Source: Ditibartonella apihabitans (GTDB lineage: Bacteria; Pseudomonadota; Alphaproteobacteria; Rhizobiales; Rhizobiaceae). Taken from it: a stretch of 64,000 bases of DNA. A program made the position numbers and the translations under genes. Where the stretch lies: contig NZ_CP015820.1 in the NCBI RefSeq assembly GCF_002007485.1, forward strand, positions 1,984,001 through 2,048,000, in the 5' to 3' direction. Below the pieces are notes generated by a model that saw only the letters and a list, made by a program, of their open reading frames with translations, ran no database searches and had not been told where the DNA came from. Below are positions 9,701-18,436 of the stretch, in pieces (position 1 is the stretch's first letter; the number at the start of each line of letters is the position of its first letter).

Positions 9701-10536
9701 GCACAATTAAGCCCGACAGAAAACGGCTTGGCATGGGCAACCGAATAAAGAAAGGCAGTCGGCGTCTGCCCTGAAAGTGTGCGCCCCGACATATCGGTAA
9801 TTGTGCCGGAAATCATGATTGGCAATTCGATATTTTTTTTGGCAAAAACTTCTTTTGCGGCAAAAATAGCCGCTTTGGCATTGAGCGTATCGAAGATCGT
9901 TTCAATGAGAAGCAGGTCAACCCCGCCATCAATCAGTGCATTGATCTGTTCGCCATAAGCAATGCGCAATTCATCAAAGGTAATGGCACGAAAACCGGGA
10001 TTGTTGACATCGGGCGAAATCGACGCGGTCTTATTGGTGGGGCCAATGGAGCCGGCAACAAAGCGCGGCTTGCCATCTTTCTCTTCGGCCCGTAAAGCCG
10101 CGCGGCGCGCAAGACGGGCACCGTCACGGTTAAGCTCATAGACCATATTTTCCATGCCATAATCGGCCTGCGCAATGGTGGTTGAAGAAAATGTGTTGGT
10201 TTCCAGAATGTCGGCACCGGCCAAAGCATAGCGCAAATGGATGTCTTCAATGGCTTTCGGCTGGGTCAATGTCAAAAGGTCGTTATTGCCTTGAAGAGCA
10301 CAGCTACAGGCCACAAACCGCTCGCCACGAAAATGTTCTTCGTCAAAATGGAAAGACTGGATTTGCGTTCCCATCGCGCCGTCAAGAATAAGAATGCGCT
10401 CGCGCGCCAATTGACGCAATTCTTCCGTGCGGTTTTTCGGCTTTTCCGTTTGACCGAACAATTGTTCTACAGGATTTTGCGTTTTGCCCGAGGCTTTCTC
10501 TTCACCGGAAGATGACTTTTCGACAATATGTGACAT
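6733..10536 (-). CDS. metH: Cobalamin-dependent methionine synthase
   Basis: MetH (about 1267 aa) moves a methyl group from 5-methyl-THF through cobalamin to homocysteine. All four modules are visible in order. The homocysteine domain has the zinc ligands LNCALG and GGCCGT. The pterin domain contains [11 protein letters not shown]. The cobalamin domain contains [11 protein letters not shown], whose His is the lower axial ligand. The C-terminal SAM-dependent reactivation domain ends with RPAPGYPAQ. The length is usual for a full-length enzyme. I prefer the ATG at 10536 (MSHIVEK) because AAAGG lies about 10 nt upstream; an in-frame ATG at 10554 adds 6 residues but has no ribosome-binding site. 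No cobalamin riboswitch is seen in the short leader, but a palindrome at 10571-10594 may be an operator. Confidence 0.97.
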   Translation of the reverse strand: MSHIVEKSSSGEEKASGKTQNPVEQLFGQTEKPKNRTEELRQLARERILILDGAMGTQIQSFHFDEEHFRGERFVACSCALQGNNDLLTLTQPKAIEDIHLRYALAGADILETNTFSSTTIAQADYGMENMVYELNRDGARLARRAALRAEEKDGKPRFVAGSIGPTNKTASISPDVNNPGFRAITFDELRIAYGEQINALIDGGVDLLLIETIFDTLNAKAAIFAAKEVFAKKNIELPIMISGTITDMSGRTLSGQTPTAFLYSVAHAKPFSVGLNCALGAKAMLPLVKEMAANTEELICVYPNAGLPNAFGGYDETPEIMAKELGEYAREGVINIVGGCCGTTPDHIRAIAEAVKPFKPRKPKPQEKLLHLSGLEPFTLTHDIPFVNIGERTNVTGSARFRKLITNNDYTAALDVARNQVENGAQVIDINMDEGLIDSVAAMRKFLNLLAAEPDISRVPVMIDSSKWEVIEAGLQCVQGKSIVNSISLKEGEEKFIEHAKLASRYGAAVVVMAFDEKGQADTEQRKVSICERAYRILVDKVGFPPQDIIFDPNIFAIATGIDEHNNYAVDFIEATKEIRKKLPYCHISGGVSNLSFSFRGNEPVREAMHSVFLYRAIAAGMDMGIVNAGQLAVYDTIEPKLKKACEDVILNKDAGATERLLSLAEEYRGKAGGGVKKEKDLSWRQLPVEKRLEHALVNGITEYIDADTEEARQKAERPLDVIEGPLMAGMNVVGDLFGSGKMFLPQVVKSARVMKQAVAILLPYMEEEKRKNGGEGHQSAGKIILATVKGDVHDIGKNIVGVVLACNNYEIIDLGVMVPAQTILDAARREKADAIGLSGLITPSLDEMVNVAHEMESQGFDIPLLIGGATTSRVHTAVKINPQYHRGQSVYVLDASRAVGVVSSLLSPQTKTETIKKIRQEYAKLAAAHEKGEQQKTRVSLSEARANALKLDFKNYKPVKPTFLGVKKFDDWDLAELSTYFDWTPFFQSWELRGRFPAILDDEKQGATARQLYDDAQKMLKKIIAEKWFHPKAVIGFWPANRVGDDIRIYTDETRKHERATFFTLRQQLQRREGKPNLALADFVAPVGTPDYLGGFVVTSGFGEEKIAERFKRENDDYSSILVKALADRFAEAFAECLHERVRKVYWGYAADENSTKEDLIVEHYRGIRPAPGYPAQPDHTEKGTLFELLDATKNTGVKLTESYAMWPGSSVAGLYFSHPDSYYFGVAKVERDQVEDYAERKAMPVSEVERWLGPILNYEVKRDK

Positions 10537-10570
10537 AGCAGGGGAACCTTTCATATCAGCCGGTCATGAG

Positions 10571-10594
10571 TGACATAAAGATTTCTTTATGTCA
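10571..10594. promoter_or_regulatory. 24-bp palindrome upstream of metH, candidate repressor operator
   Basis: TGACATAAAGA and TCTTTATGTCA form a perfect 11-bp inverted repeat separated by TT, 35 bp upstream of the preferred metH start. Its position fits an operator overlapping the promoter. It resembles, from memory, the ATAAAGATATCTTTAT-type sites reported for ArsR-family methionine-cycle repressors (SahR) in Proteobacteria. The symmetry is seen; the regulator is inferred. Confidence 0.6.
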
Positions 10595-10621
10595 ATAAAT
10601 TGCAAGAATAGAAATAAAAAA

Positions 10622-10646
10622 CGCCGGTAAAAACCGGCGCCTTTTT
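10622..10646. terminator. Bidirectional terminator between metH and the small membrane protein gene
   Basis: CGCCGGT and ACCGGCG flank an AAAA loop. On the plus strand CCTTTTT follows; on the minus strand TTTTTTATTT follows. The minus-strand polarity ends the 10667-10912 gene before metH, so metH needs its own promoter, consistent with the palindrome immediately downstream of this hairpin in the minus direction. Confidence 0.85.
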
Positions 10647-10666
10647 AATAAAACTTTTTGTGATCG

Positions 10667-10912
10667 TCACCGGACAAAAATACCGATAGAGCAAGCGACA
10701 CACAAAACTGACAGAATTATCAAAATAAGATAGGCTTTTTTCTTGTCGAACAGAATTGCGAAAGCAGAAAACCAGCCCATAATACCGGCGCTTAATGCAA
10801 ACATAAAACCGGCGCGGTTCATGGCAACAAGATGGGCAGCCAAGAGGCCACCGATAATCAGCGCACCAAAAACTATTATAAGACCGGTTGCGAACTTCTC
10901 ATAATCGTCCAT
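10667..10912 (-). CDS. Small three-helix membrane protein
   Basis: The protein is 81 aa from the ATG at 10912, which has GAGGA six bases upstream; an in-frame TTG two codons earlier is less likely. Three hydrophobic segments are visible (about residues 9-30, 34-52 and 58-78), separated by short loops with a Lys-rich turn (DKKK). No family is recognised. A strong terminator follows, so it is a single-gene unit. Confidence 0.65.
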   Translation of the reverse strand: MDDYEKFATGLIIVFGALIIGGLLAAHLVAMNRAGFMFALSAGIMGWFSAFAILFDKKKAYLILIILSVLCVACSIGIFVR

Positions 10913-11211
10913 AATCAATCCTCTTCAAGCGGGCTTGCAATTCTCATAAATCAAAGTCCGGCTACTTGATGTTTCTTTCCTTCTAACGCATGACAGACAA
11001 AAACGAAATGTTTTTTTCGTTCGTGCCCCTTCAACAATGCGCCTGCTCACGAAGTTTTTCATGGAATCGTTTTTCCTCGCCCGAGCTCTTCATCGTTAAA
11101 GCTCTTATAGCCTATTTATCGCAGAAGCTTTTATGAACAACACCGCTTATCTTGAACAAACTGAACTTGCCAAGCCGGAATTGCAGGTTATCTTTCCCCG
11201 CTTGTTGTTTT

Positions 11212-11580
11212 TCAATTTTCAGGATGAAAAAAACCCTCTATATGGCGGGGCAATTTCCACGGGCTAATTGCAATCAAATCATAGCGCAGCCGCAATTTTT
11301 TGCGGTCGGGCTGGCGCGCGAGAAAAATATTGGCTGCATTGTCAAAACGTTTTTCACTTGGCTGTTTAACCGCTTCCATCGCCTCTTCAATGGTGGGGCG
11401 CGCTTTTACCTCGACAATCGCAATAACATGCCCACGCCGCGCTATAATATCAATTTCGCCGAAACGGGTTTCAAACCGGCGTGCCGCAATATGATAGCCC
11501 TTCATTTGCAGCCATAAGCCCGCAAGCCTTTCAGCATAAATGCCGCGTGAATATATTTTCTGCTTGCGTTTTTTGTTCAT
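11212..11580 (-). CDS. yraN: YraN family protein (UPF0102), predicted nuclease-like fold
   Basis: The protein is 122 aa, the usual size. The family core is present: YAERLAGLWL near 15-25, then FGEIDIIARRG at 40-50 and IVEVKAR at 55-61. The Asp (D44) and Glu-x-Lys (E57, K59) match a PD-(D/E)xK-type restriction-endonuclease fold; the biological role is unsettled. In many bacteria yraN follows rsmI, as here, although a 258-bp gap without a gene separates them, so cotranscription is uncertain. Confidence 0.93.
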   Translation of the reverse strand: MNKKRKQKIYSRGIYAERLAGLWLQMKGYHIAARRFETRFGEIDIIARRGHVIAIVEVKARPTIEEAMEAVKQPSEKRFDNAANIFLARQPDRKKLRLRYDLIAISPWKLPRHIEGFFHPEN

Positions 11581-11838
11581 GATCTCTCTTCATGAAAGGG
11601 GAAGACAAATGACACATCTATCTACTCATAAGAATAAAGATTTATACAGAAATATTTTTTAAAAAACACCGTTCTTAGATCGTTCCCTTAACTATTTCAA
11701 AGGCGAGAGGGCCGAAAATTTAAAAATTGACGGAAAGAAATTTAACGGATTTTGTCGAGTCCCTCATCTCTTTCAGTTACTTGAGCTTTTCGAGCCACCC
11801 TAACCTTTTTTTAAAGCCCCTGATCCGCTTCAAAAAGC

Positions 11839-12723
11839 TTAATCCTTCAGCGATAAAAGGCGTTTGTAGAGTTCCGGTTTTTTGTGTCCTGTGATTTTCG
11901 CTGCTTCTGCGGCGGCTTTTGCTGCGGGATGATCTTTCGCAAGGTCGATCAGAAGTTTGTCGATTTCTTCCGCACTGAATTTTTCTTCCTGTTTTGATGG
12001 CGGCTCGACAATAATAACAATTTCGCCGCGTATTTTTTCGCTATCATTATAGCGTTCTTTCAATTCCGAAAGTGGAGCGACATCGACTGTCTCGAATTTT
12101 TTGGTCATTTCGCGACAGATCGCACCACGGCGGTCTTTCCCGAAAACATCAACCATATCGGCCAGAGTTGTAGACACGCGATGCGGCGACTCGTAAAAAA
12201 TCAATGAAGCGGGAATTAAGCCCAGTTCTTCAAGGCGGGCTTTTCTTTGCATGGACTTTGTTGGAAGAAAGCCGGAAAAGAAAAAGCTGTCGGTTGGTAG
12301 GCCTGTTGCAATCAACGCTGTCAAAGCGGCAGAAGCACCCGGAACGGGCACGATTTTGATGTTTTTTTCGCGCGCCTCGGCAACCAGCCTGAAACCGGGG
12401 TCGGAAACAAGTGGCATGCCAGCGTCACTCACCAGCGCGACCGATTGATTATCTTCGAGAGCGCCGAGAAGTTTTCTGCCTGCTTCCTCGACATTATGTT
12501 CCTGATAGACAATCGGCTTCTGGTGAATGCCATAGCGATCAAGCAATATGCGTGTCACTCTGGTATCTTCGCAGGCAAGAACATCGGCAGCGGCGATAGT
12601 TTCTATTGCCCGCAAGGTGATGTCGCCAAGATTTCCTATCGGTGTTGCCACAAGATAGAGCGCCGGTTCAAGTGCCGGTGCTTCATAAGCATTCGCCCCG
12701 ATGATATATTTCCTGTCTGCCAA
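11839..12723 (-). CDS. rsmI: 16S rRNA 2'-O-methyltransferase (C1402)
   Basis: RsmI (294 aa) methylates the ribose of C1402 in the 16S rRNA decoding site using SAM. The tetrapyrrole-methylase fold is clear: LYLVATPIGNLGDITLRA near 22-39, ACEDTR and VALVSDAGMPLVSDPG. I accept the TTG start: AGGA lies 6 nt upstream, and that site overlaps the stop of the preceding CoA-transferase gene (TTAGGATGAG), so the two are translationally linked. The C-terminal half carries the family's helical extension. Confidence 0.95.
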   Translation of the reverse strand: MADRKYIIGANAYEAPALEPALYLVATPIGNLGDITLRAIETIAAADVLACEDTRVTRILLDRYGIHQKPIVYQEHNVEEAGRKLLGALEDNQSVALVSDAGMPLVSDPGFRLVAEAREKNIKIVPVPGASAALTALIATGLPTDSFFFSGFLPTKSMQRKARLEELGLIPASLIFYESPHRVSTTLADMVDVFGKDRRGAICREMTKKFETVDVAPLSELKERYNDSEKIRGEIVIIVEPPSKQEEKFSAEEIDKLLIDLAKDHPAAKAAAEAAKITGHKKPELYKRLLSLKD

Positions 12724-12726
12724 AAC

Positions 12727-14220
12727 TCATCCTAACATTGAACCCGTTTTCTTGAACTTTTCGTGCAATGAAAAGGCTTCTTCAAGAATATGCGGGGTCT
12801 GGCCACCAACCGTTTTGCAAGCACGATCGAAATAATCGCGCAATATATCGTGATAGTCGGGATGGGCACATTTTTCAATGATAAGCGGTGCACGTTCACG
12901 TGGTGCAAGACCGCGCAAATCGGCATAGCCCAATTCTGTCACCAGAACATCGACATCATGTTCTGTATGATCGACATGGGCAACCATCGGCACTATGGAA
13001 GAAATCTTGCCACCTTTGGCAACCGATTTCGTTACAAAAACGGAAATATAGGCATTCCTCGCAAAATCGCCCGAACCGCCAATACCGTTCATCATATGGG
13101 TGCCACCGACATGGGTCGAGTTAACATTGCCGTAAATGTCGGCTTCAAGTGCGGTATTGATCGCAATAATACCGAGGCGGCGGATAATTTCCGGATAATT
13201 CGAAATTTCTTGCGGCCGCAAGATCAACCGGTCCTTATAGCGCCCGATATTCGGGAAAACCCGTGCAGCACAGGCTTCGCTCAAAGTAATTGACGAGGCC
13301 GATGCAAAATCGAGCTTGCCGGCATCGAAAAGTTCGAATGTCGAATCCTGCAACACTTCGCTATACATTTGCAAATTGTGGAACGGACTATTCACAAAGC
13401 CTGTCAGAACCGCATTGGCAATGGTGCCGATCCCCGCCTGAATGGGGCTTAATGTCATATCCATGCGCCCTTGATCGACCTCTTTTAAGAAAAATTCGGT
13501 CAAATGGCGGGCAATGGCATTGGTTGCATCATCGGCTGGCGAAATCAATGACGGGCTATCCGGCACATCCGAAATGACAATGGCCGCAATCTTGTTTTTA
13601 TCCACCTTGATTGAAGTCGTGCCGATGCGCGTATCCGGTTTTACTACCCCGACGGGCTTGCGGTTTGGCCGTGCTTCGGGAATATAAATATCATGTATGC
13701 CTTCAAAATCCGGATTGATGCTGGTATTGAGTTCGATAATAATTTTATCTGCCCCCAAGGCAAAGCTTGCCGAATTGCCGACAGATGTTGTCGGCACGAT
13801 CGAACCATCTTTATGAATCATCATCGCTTCGATAATGGCAATATTGACCGGTGGTAACTGGTGGGCGCGCAATTGCTCGACCATTTCCGACAAATGTTCG
13901 TCAATAAACATAACTTCGCCGCGATTGATTGCCGCTCTTAAAGCGGTATCAACCTGAAACGGCATACGGCGGGCAAGAACACCCGCCTCGCTCAATATCT
14001 TGTCGGTGTCATGACCAAGAGAAGCGCCTGTCAACAGGCTGATTTTAAAAGGGTGTTTTTTCGCCCGCTTTGCCATTGCATGAGGAACAAGTTTAGCATC
14101 GCCCGCACGGGTAAAACCGCTCATGCCGACAACCATACCATCTTTGACCAGACTTGCCGCCTCGTCCGCCGAGACGATTTTTGCTCTCAATTCCTCACTT
14201 TGAATTCGATCTTCAAACAT
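12727..14220 (-). CDS. Succinyl-CoA:acetate CoA-transferase (AarC/acetyl-CoA hydrolase family)
   Basis: This 497-aa class I CoA-transferase of the acetyl-CoA hydrolase/transferase family most resembles AarC-type succinyl-CoA:acetate transferases. These convert succinyl-CoA plus acetate into acetyl-CoA plus succinate, bypassing succinyl-CoA synthetase. E288 in MYSEVLQD fits the catalytic glutamate that forms the CoA thioester. The Gly-rich loop VGGTHMMNGIGGSGDF (371-386) fits the oxyanion/CoA site. The start has GGGAGTATGGA before the ATG. It lies between pyrF and rsmI on the same strand, with only 3 bp to rsmI. Substrate choice is inferred from family resemblance. Confidence 0.9.
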   Translation of the reverse strand: MFEDRIQSEELRAKIVSADEAASLVKDGMVVGMSGFTRAGDAKLVPHAMAKRAKKHPFKISLLTGASLGHDTDKILSEAGVLARRMPFQVDTALRAAINRGEVMFIDEHLSEMVEQLRAHQLPPVNIAIIEAMMIHKDGSIVPTTSVGNSASFALGADKIIIELNTSINPDFEGIHDIYIPEARPNRKPVGVVKPDTRIGTTSIKVDKNKIAAIVISDVPDSPSLISPADDATNAIARHLTEFFLKEVDQGRMDMTLSPIQAGIGTIANAVLTGFVNSPFHNLQMYSEVLQDSTFELFDAGKLDFASASSITLSEACAARVFPNIGRYKDRLILRPQEISNYPEIIRRLGIIAINTALEADIYGNVNSTHVGGTHMMNGIGGSGDFARNAYISVFVTKSVAKGGKISSIVPMVAHVDHTEHDVDVLVTELGYADLRGLAPRERAPLIIEKCAHPDYHDILRDYFDRACKTVGGQTPHILEEAFSLHEKFKKTGSMLG

Positions 14221-14306
14221 TCCATACTCCCATTCTCAACAACATTTTAGCCAGCCTCCCTGCGAAACTTTTGAAAATCCAGGTAACGTTTGCTGGGCTT
14301 ATGCTA

Positions 14307-15002
14307 TCAAGCCTCTTCCATTTCAGTTAAAATCAGCTTGGCCGCCTGTAACGGATTGTCCGCTTTGACAATCGGTCGGGCAACAACAAGATGACTTGCA
14401 CCGGCTTGAATCGCTTCTTTCGGGCTCATAACACGTTTCTGGTCGCCTTTATCTGCCCCTTTGGGGCGAATACCGGGCGTGACCAGAGCCATATCAGGGC
14501 CAATAACATTTCTTAATGCTTGGGCTTCCGCAGCCGAAGCGACAATTCCACCCATTCCTGCCAAACGCGCGTCTTTCGCCCGCTTTAGCACCAATGTTTT
14601 GGCATCGTCTGAATAACCTGCTGCTTTAAGATCAGCGTCATCCATAGAGGTGAGCACCGTCACACCGAGGAGACAAAGATTGCTCCCTTTGGCCGCTTTC
14701 ACGGCTGCACGCATGGCCTTCGGATAGGCATGAACAGTCAACATATCGACACCGAGCTTGACGACATTTTCAACCGCACTCGCAATCGTATTGTCGATAT
14801 CGAGGAGTTTCATATCAAGGAAAACTTTTTTGTTTGCCGCTTTGAGTTCACGGGCAAATTCAAGCCCGCCTGCAAACAATAATTGATAGCCAATTTTATA
14901 AAAGCCGACTGTATCACCTAATTGTTCAACCAGCTTTTCTGCCTGCCGAATATCAGCCACGTCCAATCCGACGATTAACCGATCTCGCATAACACTTGCC
15001 AT
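14307..15002 (-). CDS. pyrF: Orotidine-5'-phosphate decarboxylase
   Basis: PyrF (231 aa) makes UMP from OMP, the last step of de novo pyrimidine synthesis. The catalytic array DMKLLDI (63-69, with D63, K65 and D68) and the C-terminal phosphate loop ([14 protein letters not shown], then VVARPI) identify it. The ATG at 15002 has GGAG 9 nt upstream; a TTG one codon earlier is not needed. The coupled downstream genes are the CoA-transferase (86-bp gap) and rsmI. The upstream region has three tandem 18-19 bp units containing CCTTTTAAC (15024-15078). Confidence 0.95.
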   Translation of the reverse strand: MASVMRDRLIVGLDVADIRQAEKLVEQLGDTVGFYKIGYQLLFAGGLEFARELKAANKKVFLDMKLLDIDNTIASAVENVVKLGVDMLTVHAYPKAMRAAVKAAKGSNLCLLGVTVLTSMDDADLKAAGYSDDAKTLVLKRAKDARLAGMGGIVASAAEAQALRNVIGPDMALVTPGIRPKGADKGDQKRVMSPKEAIQAGASHLVVARPIVKADNPLQAAKLILTEMEEA

Positions 15003-15023
15003 CAATCAAACTCCATTCCCATG

Positions 15024-15078
15024 ACCCTTTTAACAAACCTCAACCCTTTTAACAATCCTGACCTATTTTAACGATCTG
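15024..15078. repeat. Three tandem 18-19 bp units upstream of pyrF
   Basis: Units begin at 15024, 15043 and 15061 and share ACCTTTTAACAA-like cores. The minus-strand core GTTAAAAGG is also seen just upstream of the minus-strand genes at 4676 and 19732. The array sits 20-75 bp before the pyrF start, so it could affect its promoter or leader. Confidence 0.6.
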
Positions 15079-16012
15079 GAATTGACTCCAAGTGGTATAA
15101 ATCTTGTTCCGGTCCTGTTCCGACTTCCTTAATTTTTGAAATCAAACTGTTCTTGAACAGAATAGGTTCCATTAAAAAGCTCATTATCAGGCATAAGCCG
15201 AAAGTACAACTTTCCACTCATCCTTATCATGCAATTGTACCCTGTTATCAAGCAATTATCCCCTCTTATCAAGTAATTGTGCTCCAAAAACCAAGCAATT
15301 GTGTACCTTTTGTCCGACAATTTTAATGAGGCTCAAAACAATCAGGCTAAAATCGGTTTGCTTCTATCGGTTACGTCCAAAAACTTTCGAAACAGCGTTG
15401 ACTTAATCGCGAAGCTTATTCTCATTGTTGGACAAACAGTGCTCTCTGAAATGGCAATCCGGAAATTGTAACAAAACGACAATCAAGAAACTGTATCAAA
15501 ACCTGTTTTTGTGAAAAAGCTTAAGTGATGTTTTTAGAAAGCTGGTCAATGTATTCCGGTCTTCGATGCTATCGGTTTCCCATGATGGTCAGATCATCAC
15601 CAAAGCGAAGCACCAAGGCCAGATCATAAAAGTCAGATCATGATGGCCGGATTATTATGGATAGATTATTATGATGAGATCACTCGACCTTGGAGCGCAG
15701 TGAACATATGCGACCGGTCAGTTTTTTCCGGAAAGCCACTCTGTTACACTCGATGAAATCTCTATTATTGTTGAACAGCTTGTCGAGTGACACGCCAAAC
15801 AGCATTCATTCACCGGCAATTTTTTTGAAAGCTTGAATAAATTATGCTTAATCTTGCTTTGCTTAATAGTGCTTGCTTCGCTTGATACCGGTTTTAATAT
15901 TGGTAAGTGTCGCGCCCCATAAAACCGGCCGCTTGCCCGTAAGTGATCTTTATGTGCTTTTCTTTTGGCAAAAGCATAACAATCAAAGAGGTGAACCCGA
16001 CTTTTTTAAAAA
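15079..16012. other. Gene-poor 934-bp gap with short tandem repeats
   Basis: I see no convincing gene here. A short minus-strand frame (15320-15129) is just the translation of a repeat. Four units of 21-22 bp (TATCAAGCAATTGTACCCTGT type) run from 15225 to 15310. A second, looser array of AGATCAT/GATTATTATG units lies near 15590-15690. Confidence 0.55.
15225..15310. repeat. Four tandem 21-22 bp repeats
   Basis: Units start at 15225, 15246, 15267 and 15289, each with a TATCAAGCAATT-like core and a variable C-rich end. The unit is unlike those of the other repeat loci in the window. Confidence 0.75.
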
Positions 16013-16795
16013 TCAGGTCCCGCTACTTTTCATTTGCGGTATCGGAATATTGACCGTGCCGTTACCGGTGCTGGCATCGGTTTTCGGTCTGGTAACCGAT
16101 TCGACAGCATTTCTTGCGTCATCCGAAATGCCGGAATTGTCGCCAAGCCCTGTCTCGCCTAAAAGTCCTTTAGCCTTGGCATCATAATAATAACCGCGGG
16201 CATAAAGACGCACGGCCTGCGTCTCGTCGCCTTCTGCCACTTTATAGGCGCCGGCCAGATATTTCACGGCAAAACGCAAATTCGTTTCTGCGTCAAGAAG
16301 CCCTTTCGGATCCCCTTGATAACCCATGCCTTTGGCCGTCGGATGACTGATTTGCATGAGCCCGAGATAGGGCCCGTTACGACTATTGGGGTTACCATTG
16401 CTTTCGCGTTTGACAACACGTCTTACGAGACTTTCCGGCACATTATAGGCCATTGAATATTTGGAAATGAGCTGTTCGACTTCCGGGCTTGCATGGGCAA
16501 GTTCAACGGGCCCCGACGAGGATTTGAGGGCATCGGGATTGGCGGCATTTTCTCTAGCGAGAGCTGCAGGATTGGCTTCTTTTCCATTATATGCCAATTC
16601 CTTGAACACCGGAACCGGAAATTTTTTGTCAATCAGATAACCGTATGATAACGGCGTTGTCATTGTTCCGACACGTGCAAACGACGCGGTTTCATCAGCG
16701 AGTTCGGCTTTGGGTTTGTTTTGCTGGGTACATGCTCCCAGAAAACCCGTTAGTACGACAATACTGCCACTGACTATCAAACGTCGTTTAGTCAT
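16013..16795 (-). CDS. Lipoprotein lytic transglycosylase (SLT domain)
   Basis: The protein is 260 aa. A type II signal peptide ends at a lipobox, LGAC, with C22 as the lipidation site. From about residue 105 the chain is a goose-lysozyme/SLT fold: E131 in VVKRESNGNP is the expected catalytic acid, followed by GLMQIS (145-150) and a Tyr-rich AGAY/ARGYYYD region. It should cleave the MurNAc-GlcNAc bond of peptidoglycan from the periplasmic face. Its specific role (recycling, division or secretion-system assembly) cannot be read from context, as it stands alone between large gaps. The C-terminal 50 residues are low-complexity. Confidence 0.9.
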   Translation of the reverse strand: MTKRRLIVSGSIVVLTGFLGACTQQNKPKAELADETASFARVGTMTTPLSYGYLIDKKFPVPVFKELAYNGKEANPAALARENAANPDALKSSSGPVELAHASPEVEQLISKYSMAYNVPESLVRRVVKRESNGNPNSRNGPYLGLMQISHPTAKGMGYQGDPKGLLDAETNLRFAVKYLAGAYKVAEGDETQAVRLYARGYYYDAKAKGLLGETGLGDNSGISDDARNAVESVTRPKTDASTGNGTVNIPIPQMKSSGT

Positions 16796-17218
16796 ACACC
16801 ACCCGTTTTTAATACAAACTTTTTCTTAAAACCTGTCCAAGCCCCATTCAACTTGTTCAGGCTTTTATAAAATATTCAAGAAAGCCAAATATTTTGGCCA
16901 TCAAAAAACGCACATACGCTGTACACTTTGCCGCCGTACTCTTTGCGCGACAACTCCTGATGAGCCGATTTCATGGCAATCCTGTGACCAAAATGTCATT
17001 TTCTTGTCATTTAAGTGGATAACCTCATGAAAAACCGAAGTTCGACATGAAAGCGCACCACACTCAATGAAGCTCCGGAACGTTATCCAATGTTGTGAAA
17101 AGGCATTGAACAGCGTTCGAAAACGACATTTAGGCACCTAAGTTGCAAAGTCAACCTAACACAACTTTTAAAGAATCGCAAAACATGGTTTACAAAGGGT
17201 TAAATTTCGCCTTTTCGT
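16796..17218. other. Intergenic gap of 423 bp, nothing identified
   Basis: No gene is supported. Two near-identical GTTTACAAARGGTTA segments lie at about 17189-17235, just past the mrp stop and partly overlapping its end. No clear hairpin with a T tract is seen. Confidence 0.4.
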
Positions 17219-18364
17219 TTACAAAAGGTTACTTTTTAGCCGATCGGCTATTTCGCTATAAAGTTTGGCAAAAGTGCTTTGCGGTTTGGCAATATAGACC
17301 GGTGTACCGGCATCCGACAAAGCGCGCACATCCGGATCAAGCGGAATTTCTCCCAAAAACGGCACCTGCCGGTGGTGGGCTTCATTGCGTGCCCCGCCAT
17401 GACCGAATATATCATAGCGCTTGCCGGTGTCGGGAGCGATAAAATAGCTCATATTCTCGATCACGCCCAGAATCGGCACGCCGACCTTGGTAAACATCTC
17501 TATGCCCTTGCGCGCGTCAACCAACGCCAAATCCTGCGGGGTGGACACAATAACCGCGCCGGTCATCGGCACTTGCTGGGCAAGGGTCAATTGTGCGTCA
17601 CCGGTGCCGGGGGGCATATCGACAACCAATACATCAAGCGGCCCCCATAAAACATCGCGCAAAAATTGGGTAACAGCCGACATCACCATGGGACCACGCC
17701 AAACCATTGGCCGGTCTTCATCCACGAGAAAGCCCATCGACATCAATTTCAGGCCGAATTTTTCCAGCGTTTCAAGCTTGTTGCCTTCAACCGCACGCGG
17801 GCGCTGGTTGATAAGGCCGGTGAGCCTTGGCAAGGACGGCCCGTAAATATCGGCGTCCAAGAGCCCAACTTTAAGCCCCTTGTCGGCAAGTGCCAAAGCC
17901 AGATTGATTGCAGTTGTCGATTTGCCAACGCCTCCCTTTCCGGAGGCCACAGCAATAATATGTTTAACCCCGTCAATCGGCATTTTTTCACCAATGCCAT
18001 GGCTTGCACGCGCAATTTTCGGGGCGGCGTGCCCCGGTTCGACAACAATTCTTTTTGCCGGTCCCTTATGGGGCGCAGCGCTATTTGCCGTTTCAGTAGC
18101 ATTGGCCGAACCCTTTTTCTCGGCCGTCAATGTGACAATTGCGGCTTTAACGCCATCCATTGCCTCGACAACCTTTTGCGCAGCCTGTCGCAACGGCTCC
18201 AGTTCTTGTGCCCTTTCATCCGGCACAGTTATCGAAAAAAAGACCTTGCCATCGGAAATAAATATTTCCGAAACAAGCCCGAGCGAAACAATATCGCTTT
18301 CAAAATCGGGCCCTTTGACCTTACGCAATTCATCAACAACATCATCGCTTGTGATATTGGACAC
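17219..18364 (-). CDS. mrp: Mrp/ApbC-family iron-sulfur cluster carrier ATPase
   Basis: The protein is 381 aa. Residues 1-80 form a MIP18/DUF59 domain; a low-complexity linker (83-105) leads to a deviant Walker A P-loop ATPase with SGKGGVGKST at 141-150 and the DMPPGTGD switch. The family moves [4Fe-4S] clusters to apo-proteins in the cytoplasm. The CxxC motif often found near the C-terminus is absent: the matching place reads NMSYFIAPDTGKRYDIF, a form I associate with alphaproteobacterial members. The start is a GTG with GGAAGGA upstream. The secreted hydrolase gene lies 73 bp upstream on the same strand. Confidence 0.93.
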   Translation of the reverse strand: MSNITSDDVVDELRKVKGPDFESDIVSLGLVSEIFISDGKVFFSITVPDERAQELEPLRQAAQKVVEAMDGVKAAIVTLTAEKKGSANATETANSAAPHKGPAKRIVVEPGHAAPKIARASHGIGEKMPIDGVKHIIAVASGKGGVGKSTTAINLALALADKGLKVGLLDADIYGPSLPRLTGLINQRPRAVEGNKLETLEKFGLKLMSMGFLVDEDRPMVWRGPMVMSAVTQFLRDVLWGPLDVLVVDMPPGTGDAQLTLAQQVPMTGAVIVSTPQDLALVDARKGIEMFTKVGVPILGVIENMSYFIAPDTGKRYDIFGHGGARNEAHHRQVPFLGEIPLDPDVRALSDAGTPVYIAKPQSTFAKLYSEIADRLKSNLL

Positions 18365-18436
18365 GAAATTTTCCTTCCTGCAAATTTGCTGGATTTTTTT
18401 CTTTCCTATCGCGCTGACAAGCCGTTGGTCAACCGG

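Noticed and set aside
10555-10666. Cobalamin or SAM riboswitch before metH
   Set aside because: Only about 35 bp lie between the palindrome and the preferred start, and a terminator precedes it; no B12-box-like segment is visible.
15129-15320. Minus-strand 63-codon frame
   Set aside because: Much of it is the translation of the 21-bp tandem repeat; no supporting signal.
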